Positions 9,592 through 14,093 of a stretch of 14,093 nt of DNA are shown here, in pieces (positions within the stretch are counted from its first letter, which is position 1; each line of letters opens with the position of its first letter). The DNA lies in assembly GCA_010015675.1 (NCBI GenBank), contig ML977032.1:261845-275937 (forward strand), in the 5' to 3' direction. The DNA is from Byssothecium circinans. Lineage: Eukaryota > Ascomycota > Dothideomycetes > Pleosporales > Massarinaceae. The position numbers and the translations under genes were made by a program. Below the pieces are notes generated by a model that searched no databases, was not told the origin of the DNA, and saw only the letters and a list, made by a program, of their open reading frames with translations.

Positions 9592-10653
9592 GAGTCAGTG
9601 TGGTTGGCTAAGAAGGGAAGAAATGAAGAAGCGTTGAAGTCACTGATATGGATTCGTGGAGGCGACAGTCCAGAAGTTCAGACCGAGTACGTTTCCCCGT
9701 TGCTTCGTAGTGGGGGTATCGTTATGCTAACCATGACACCTCGACCAGGATGCAAGAGATCCTTGCGGGCATCGAATCCGAAAACGCTGCTCTTGAAGGT
9801 CTAACGTGGAGGGAATTCTTGCAGCCAGCGAATCGTTACCGAATGATCATCACCATCACACTGCAAATTGGAGTCCAGTTGACCGGAAACACTTCGCTCG
9901 CATACTGTAAGTATGGCCTCAATTTACTATTTACTGTCATATACTAATATATCCCAGATGCTCCTCAAGTTTTCGGCGCCGTTGGTGCAGGCGACAGCAA
10001 GATGTTGATCAGTGGCTTTTTTGGCCTCGTCAAAGTCGTATCTTGCGGCTTCTTCCTTGTTTTCCTAGTGGAAAGGATTGGCCACAGATGGGCGCTTATT
10101 GGCGGATCTTTTATGATGGGCGCCCTCATGCTCATTGTCGCATGTTTGTCTGCTACTCACCCGCCAAAAGCTACAGGTGGTATCTCCCCCACAGGCGTCG
10201 CGTCTATCACTATGATCTATCTTGAAGCGGCATCTTACAACATGTCCTAGGTCCGGTCCCTTGGTTGTATGTTGGAGAGATCTTTTCTACTCGCACCCGT
10301 GAGGTGGGAATTGCCTTCGGCACAGCTACCCAGTGGCTGTTCAACTTCGTCTTCTCGCAAGCCACACCTGTAGCTGTCACGAACCTCGGCTGGAAAGTTT
10401 TCCTCATGTTTTGCATTTTCAACTGGGCGCTGGTCATTTACGCTTTTTTCTTCACCAAGGAAACTACGGGAAGGAGCTTGGAGGACATGGATAGATGTAA
10501 GTGTGCCCTTGATGGAACGCTAGTCAGCGAAAGACTAACTTTCTTTCTGCAGTGTTTGCCGGGCATAGCATGCACTCTTGCGTTATTGATCCAGAGGGGA
10601 AGGTTGTAGATGAGAACGCCAAAGTTCAAGTCACTGACGTTCAAGCTAAGTGA
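9592..10653 (+). pseudogene. MFS sugar/quinate transporter, N-terminal half missing and frameshifted
   Basis: Recognisable exons: about 9592-9686, 9749-9906, 9958-10496 and 10553-10653, together about 297 codons. Introns are 62, 51 and 56 bp with branch sites GCTAAC, ACTAAT and ACTAAC, all GT-AG and all restoring the family frame. Homology starts at WLAKKGR, which in full sugar transporters (about 540 residues, 12 helices) lies in the loop after helix 6, so the first six helices and the start codon are gone; a TGA at 9580-9582 closes the frame upstream. Present are helices 7-12, ERIGHRWALIGG between helices 8 and 9, VPWLYVGEIFSTRTREVG, and KETTGRSLEDMDRLF at the end of helix 12. At 10246-10251 the expected TGGGGT (Trp-Gly of MSWGPVPW) reads TAGGT: one base lost plus G to A, giving both a stop and a frameshift. 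The family imports sugars or quinate by proton symport; this copy cannot. Confidence 0.9.
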
Positions 10654-10931
10654 CGCTGTCGCATGTGCGTTGATCTTGTAGTTTAAATTGTTCTTTACGG
10701 TTATTCTAGCAAATGTAACGCATAATTGCCTTCCCGACATACACCACACTTTTATAACGCGTGACACACTCAGTCATGTGCCAAATTTTGGGTCTACCAA
10801 GTCTTTGTAACACGTCTATCCTAGTGCTGTGCCATATTTGTTCCAGTCCACCTCCTTTTTCATAGTCCAAAAGCTGAGCCTAGGTGCGATAGCTTGCCGA
10901 ATTCCTGGGGAGCCCAAACGAGTACTTGCCA
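10654..10931. other. Convergent 3' intergenic gap
   Basis: 278 bp between the transporter remnant (plus) and the BTB gene (minus), whose 3' ends face each other. No ORF or repeat of note was seen; it presumably holds the two polyadenylation regions. Confidence 0.5.
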
Positions 10932-11891
10932 CTACTTTAAGCCCTTATCCGTTGTTACTAGGACATGGATCATAGTAATCATAAATACGAAGAGAAATAG
11001 GATCAAACACAGCAAGAAAACCGCCGCCCGAGTGAAGCAAGTACATAGAACATGACTCCAGAATTGAATCCTTCTGAATTTATTCCACTCTTTAAGTTCT
11101 TCACGATAGTCTTGAAGTAACCCTTCCAAATCGTCGATTTCTAAATCCTTCTTCTCAATAGCGGTCCTTAGCTCCCTAAGGTTGGCTTCAATTGTGGCTA
11201 TTTTTGCATCAACGTCTTTCTTGCGAGGTCGGTCCCTGATCATGCTACGCGAAAGGTCGTACAGGAATTCTTTAGGAACTTCGTCGATGTGTTCATCGAG
11301 AAAAGTTTCGTTCCCGTGCTTGCTGTACAAGGTCACCAACAGAGTGCGAGCAAGGCTTGAGGGCAGCGTGCCATCATAGATAATCTGTACGCAATCCATG
11401 CCTGGATAGTGGAGCTGACCATGCTTTCCAGGCGTACGGGTCAGGACTTCCAGCTTTCTGAGTACGATACATTTGGTGCGCGCGTCGACCAGTGACTCGG
11501 CCAGCACGAACAATTTGCACAAGGTGGTGTAGGCCTCTGCCATTAGATTACTTTGCGTCATAGCTTTTGCATCACCTCCTGGGTCGATGCAATCCCGCGG
11601 CTGGATTCCGGCACGGAATAGTAATTTGTGGTACACTGTAAACACCCAAGGGTCCTCTGCATCAAGGCAGACTGTGCCGCTGATCGTGTTGTTCCAATTT
11701 CCGTTGAATGCTCGCTTGAAGAATTCTGAACGGCTGCAAATCAGGTTTTTTGGGATCGTGAAAACCTTGCGATTGCCTTCGGCACCAACGATGACCTTGA
11801 CGTCCCTCATGTTGATAGGTTTGGATAAATCAGCTCGAGTTTGAAGGGCTGATCGTCTCGCAGTGTATTTTCCGGTTGTCGGGCGGGACAT
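10932..11891 (-). CDS. BTB/POZ protein with coiled coil and C-terminal membrane segment
   Basis: Single-exon gene of 319 residues. Its ATG at 11891-11889 has A at -3. Residues about 28-110 look like a BTB/POZ domain: MRDVKVIVGAEGNRKVFTI, then the typical L-x-x-x-S-x-x-F-x-x-x-F core as NLICSRSEFFKRAF, then the aspartate/proline step DAEDPWVF and YHKLLF. The region 110-215 is an unassigned helical domain. Residues 224-270 are a strongly charged heptad-like coiled coil (KIATIEANLRELRTAIEKK and onward). Residues about 284-312 are almost entirely hydrophobic (AAVFLLCLILFLFVFMITMI), so the protein is probably tail-anchored with the BTB domain facing the cytosol. BTB domains dimerise and often bring substrates to cullin-3 ligases, but lineage-specific fungal BTB proteins are many and mostly unstudied. 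Function is not assignable further. A TATAAAG lies 71 bp upstream. Confidence 0.8.
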   Translation of the reverse strand: MSRPTTGKYTARRSALQTRADLSKPINMRDVKVIVGAEGNRKVFTIPKNLICSRSEFFKRAFNGNWNNTISGTVCLDAEDPWVFTVYHKLLFRAGIQPRDCIDPGGDAKAMTQSNLMAEAYTTLCKLFVLAESLVDARTKCIVLRKLEVLTRTPGKHGQLHYPGMDCVQIIYDGTLPSSLARTLLVTLYSKHGNETFLDEHIDEVPKEFLYDLSRSMIRDRPRKKDVDAKIATIEANLRELRTAIEKKDLEIDDLEGLLQDYREELKEWNKFRRIQFWSHVLCTCFTRAAVFLLCLILFLFVFMITMIHVLVTTDKGLK

Positions 11892-12453
11892 TTCCTTGGG
11901 TTGTGGTGCAATTCAAGTGGGGTGGAGAGTGTTGTGGTGCTACCGTATGTACTACAAGGCACTTTATATCTTAGGGAAGCACGCTAGTGACTAGAAGATT
12001 CACCGCTAAGATTGAATAAGGACAGCGCATTGTATGCTATTCGCTCACTGTGGCTGATCAAGGTAATGTGTGTCAATTTCGTTTGTACTGCGCATTCAAT
12101 AGGCTAGTACCTATGGAGTATTGTGCGTGGAGTTACAACATTTTTTCTCACCTCAAAGTACCACGGTATGGTCAAGTCTGAGATTGGTACGCCGCACAAG
12201 AGGGCATTGCCATTTCAAAAACCTTTACCTGCGGTCGGCAATTCGATATACGATGTATGACGAGAGTTTACAGGCTTTGCATACTCACTTGTTGGTATCT
12301 TACTTGAGCGTACCATAAGGTAGTGTACCTCAGTACTCAACTTTCTTTCTTCCCATTTGTACGACTTGAGACAACAACATTCATACCAGACTTTTGTATA
12401 GCATACGCACAACACAGAAAGCTAAGAAATACCAGCTCAACTACACCTACACA
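11892..12453. other. Divergent intergenic region between BTB and small secreted protein genes
   Basis: 562 bp serving as the upstream region of both genes. It holds the BTB TATA box and, on the plus strand at about 12341-12356, a pyrimidine-rich run (aactttctttcttccc) typical of fungal core promoters before a short A/C-rich leader to the ATG at 12454. No coding sequence was recognised. Confidence 0.5.
11962..11968 (-). promoter_or_regulatory. TATA box of the BTB gene
   Basis: TATAAAG on the minus strand, 71 bp upstream of the BTB start codon. Sequence and spacing are those of a classic core promoter, leaving a 5' UTR of about 40 nt. Confidence 0.5.
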
Positions 12454-12910
12454 ATGCGTGCCTCCACCCTCGTCACCTTTTTCTTCCTCGCCTTCCTTGG
12501 CGCTACCAACCCATTGACCAACTTCGAGCCCGGGTCGGCCAGCATCATCGATAATGGAAGGCCCAAGGACGAACATGGCGCCGAAAAGATTTTCGCTCGC
12601 GACCGTCAGCTTGAACCCAAACGTGCTCTCGTCACGTTCAGCGACCACAGTCAAGCCGAGTTCAGGAACACCAAACGCCAACCTTTCGACAAGGAAGTCA
12701 TCGATGTGCTAGCCTTAAACTGCTACTGCGCACTTTGGGAGTAAGTTATCTAATCTGGGAGGAGCGATTGGATTCCTTGCTAATGGATGACAAAGAACTC
12801 AACAGTGTGCCGGCGTTGTTACTACGCTGCAAATGTGTGAGGGCCCAATCAGCACCTTCCGCCAGCCTGTCAAAGCAATAACTTGTGGTGGATGGAGGCC
12901 ACCATTCTAG
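12454..12910 (+). CDS. Small secreted cysteine-containing protein with dibasic processing sites (candidate effector)
   Basis: Exon 1 runs from ATG 12454 (A at -3) to 12740. The donor gtaagt at 12741 is strong and a branch site GCTAAT lies at 12778-12783. Two acceptors are possible. AAG at 12795 gives exon 2 12796-12910 and 133 residues with Cys at 90, 92, 100, 110 and 126. CAG at 12805 gives 120 residues ending at 12881, with four Cys as two CxC pairs. I prefer the first because its reading (ATCAGCACCTTCCGCCAG) has C/G-ending codons and its branch-to-acceptor distance is near 13 nt. Residues 1-18 form a signal peptide (MRASTLVTFFFLAFLGAT). Lys-Arg pairs at 56-57 (EPKR) and 74-75 (NTKR) would suit Kex2, leaving a mature piece from Q76 with NCYCALW and the later cysteines. 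No family recognised. Small secreted proteins of this build are often effectors or secreted peptides, but that is inference only. Confidence 0.62.
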
Positions 12911-13793
12911 ATAACGGCTGCGTTTCCATGGGCTATTCATGCATGGAAAAATTTGGCGTTTGAAGTATGGACCACGGAATATAGCGATCCATGGATATTT
13001 TTGGCACACATTGTGTGGAGGTGATGGCTTAGGAAAAGATATCTGGAAGTCGAAGTCGAAGGAACTTGGACAGCTTGCAACATCAGTGATAAAAATCACT
13101 GCACTAAATTCCTTAATATACCTTTTTAAGGGCAGTGTTTCTGAAATATGCATGCGTGACATCGTCTGTATTAATGCAAAAGAGTCCACAGCGGTCGTGA
13201 AATAATTAGAAATTTATCAAAATGCAAACTAGGGTATACTGGACGATGACTTATCAAAATAGCAAGTGGTTTGCGAAGCGTGTCCATATGCTTTTCCCTA
13301 TTCTCTGAGTCTTAAATGTGCCTAAACATATTCTCTAGTCAGAATAGGATGAATCCTGAGAAGAGATGGGCAGTGTGGCCATTGGAGTCTATCTTGAGTA
13401 GTTATGGGCTCGAGTGCACGTCCATGTTACGCTAAAGGAATGAGAAAAAGGGCGAATGTGCTGGAGAGATTCAAGTTGGAATTTATTTTTATAGATCTTT
13501 GGCATCTGGCGGGCATGATGAGATGACTCGGGATTCTCAACACCGTAAGGTTGGAGTCTCCCGCTAGATTCCTTACGCATATAACTCCACGGTGAACTTT
13601 TACATTTATTCATAATAAGCGAACTAGAGTCGAATTTGCTATCTTACAATAGTTTATTCTCCATTTGGACCATTTTTCCCCATTTGTTCTGCATTTTTAT
13701 AGTCAGCAGAACGATTGATATAGTGATAGGGCAGAATAATTAATAAAATATACATGTGTAGGCATCAAGCAGGTCACGCGTAGTGTTCCCTTT
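12911..13793. other. AT-richer intergenic stretch without convincing genes
   Basis: 883 bp. One ATG-started plus-strand frame, 12939-13205 (88 codons), shows no recognisable domain and low-quality composition, so it is not called. The final 200 bp are A/T-rich and lead into the LTR at 13794. No tRNA, hairpin of note or repeat was recognised. Confidence 0.5.
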
Positions 13794-13950
13794 TGTTAGA
13801 CTGAACAGTACCGAACAGTTCCGCACTGTTCACCAGCCTCATCCGGCCTAGCCTCGGTCCTTTCCGATATAGTCCTGTCTCCTGAGCATCTTCGCTCGAC
13901 ACACAATTCATCCTTTTCTCTCTATGCTCTCAGTGCTCTGCTGTCCAACA
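13794..13950 (+). repeat. Long terminal repeat (5' LTR)
   Basis: 157 bp, TG...CA bounded. Near its start GAACAGT occurs three times or nearly so (13803-13809, 13813-13819, and inverted at 13825-13831). The last two form a perfect 7-bp stem with a TCCGC loop at 13820-13824. The LTR would carry promoter and polyadenylation signals; no clear TATA box was seen. Confidence 0.72.
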
Positions 13951-13961
13951 GTTATGAGCCC
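13951..13961 (+). other. Primer-binding site for half initiator tRNA-Met
   Basis: GTTATGAGCCC directly follows the LTR. It is the exact complement of GGGCUCAUAAC in the anticodon arm of fungal initiator tRNA-Met, ending at tRNA nucleotide 39, the same place where the copia primer tRNA is cut. The match fades after 11 bases (CGGTC instead of the expected AGCGC). Its position, starting on the base after the LTR's CA, fixes the LTR boundary. Confidence 0.75.
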
Positions 13962-14045
13962 GGTCTAGCTTTATCTGCTTCATCTACTATCCAAACGCAA
14001 GCGGTCCCTATACCCACGCCTACACAGTCGCGCCGACTGTTCCTA

Positions 14046-14060
14046 ACGGTTCTGAACCGT
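14046..14060. other. Small inverted repeat in the retrotransposon leader
   Basis: ACGGTT, loop CTG, AACCGT: a perfect 6-bp stem with a 3-nt loop. Role unknown; may be chance. Confidence 0.3.
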
Positions 14061-14093
14061 CCCGTACACCCACGTACACCATCGCACCCTCGA

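Larger units (their letters stand above)
13794..14093 (+). mobile_element. 5' end of a Ty1/copia-type LTR retrotransposon, cut by window edge
   Basis: The LTR at 13794-13950 (157 bp) begins TGTTAGA and ends TCCAACA, a 5'-TG...CA-3' pair whose ends form an imperfect 7-bp inverted repeat (6 of 7). It is followed at once by a primer-binding site at 13951 and a leader or gag start running off the right edge. A half initiator-tRNA primer is typical of copia-like (Pseudoviridae) elements. The LTR is short. The leader has an open frame from about 13969 to the end with no visible ATG and no recognisable gag motif. The 5 bp before the LTR, cettt-like CCTTT at 13789-13793, is the candidate target duplication. 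Whether the body is intact is unknown. Confidence 0.75.

Noticed and set aside
9414..9611. 65-codon plus-strand ORF in the GH3/MFS gap, as a possible missing transporter N-terminus
   Set aside because: It is not hydrophobic in a membrane-helix pattern and is not in the frame of WLAKKGR.
10438..10767. Minus-strand ORF across the transporter's 3' end
   Set aside because: Antisense to conserved transporter codons; no domain.
12939..13205. ATG-started ORF of 88 codons on the plus strand
   Set aside because: No recognisable domain or signal peptide, codon choice unlike the real genes, and no conserved context; it may be a chance ORF in the 3' flank of the small secreted protein gene.
13813..13831. 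GAACAGT hairpin as a terminator or regulatory RNA
   Set aside because: It lies within the LTR and has only a 7-bp stem; LTR ends often carry such short repeats, so no separate role is claimed.
1..14093. CRISPR array, tRNA or rRNA genes, phage or bacterial operon
   Set aside because: No regularly spaced repeats, cloverleaf or rRNA sequence was recognised. The introns show that the window is eukaryotic.

Overview
The window looks like nuclear DNA of a filamentous ascomycete. The coding genes carry short 51-62 bp GT-AG introns with clear CTAAC/CTAAT branch sites. A degraded transposon at the left edge carries C-to-T/G-to-A stop codons of the kind left by repeat-induced point mutation (RIP). The families present (GH3 with signal peptide, MFS sugar transporter, BTB, small secreted protein) fit Pezizomycotina. 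The class, probably Dothideomycetes, is only an inference.

Left to right. (1) 1-1158, minus strand: RIP-type pseudogene of a Fot1/pogo transposase. It runs off the left edge, and its 5' terminal region extends to about 1250. (2) 1684-5409, plus strand: an intact three-exon gene for a 1,206-residue RNA end-processing protein. One chain holds a 2H phosphoesterase (2'-5' RNA ligase-like) domain, an endonuclease/exonuclease/phosphatase domain, a poly(A)-polymerase-type nucleotidyltransferase and a C-terminal MJ1316/DUF504 domain. This is the most interesting object in the window. (3) 5563-6243, plus: an AIG2/gamma-glutamylcyclotransferase-like protein with a poly-proline N-terminus. (4) 6244-6979: gene-free stretch with a diverged 31-bp direct repeat. 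(5) 9422-6980, minus: a three-exon secreted GH3 glycosidase gene broken by one in-frame TAG just after its catalytic aspartate. (6) About 9592-10653, plus: the C-terminal half of an MFS sugar/quinate transporter, lacking its first half and carrying a frameshift. Items 5 and 6 are head-to-head and look like a decayed divergent 'hydrolase plus transporter' pair. (7) 11891-10932, minus: a BTB/POZ protein with a coiled coil and a C-terminal membrane segment. (8) 12454-12910, plus: a two-exon small secreted, cysteine-containing protein with dibasic (Kex2-type) sites. (9) 12911-13793: AT-richer stretch with no convincing gene. (10) 13794-14093: the 5' LTR (157 bp), primer-binding site and leader of a Ty1/copia-type retrotransposon running off the right edge. 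Its primer site is complementary to the anticodon arm of initiator tRNA-Met.

The block is bordered by a DNA transposon on one side and a retrotransposon on the other, with two broken carbohydrate-use genes inside. This suggests a repeat-rich, gene-losing neighbourhood. The RNA-repair gene and the AIG2-like gene are intact, and the BTB gene shows no defect.
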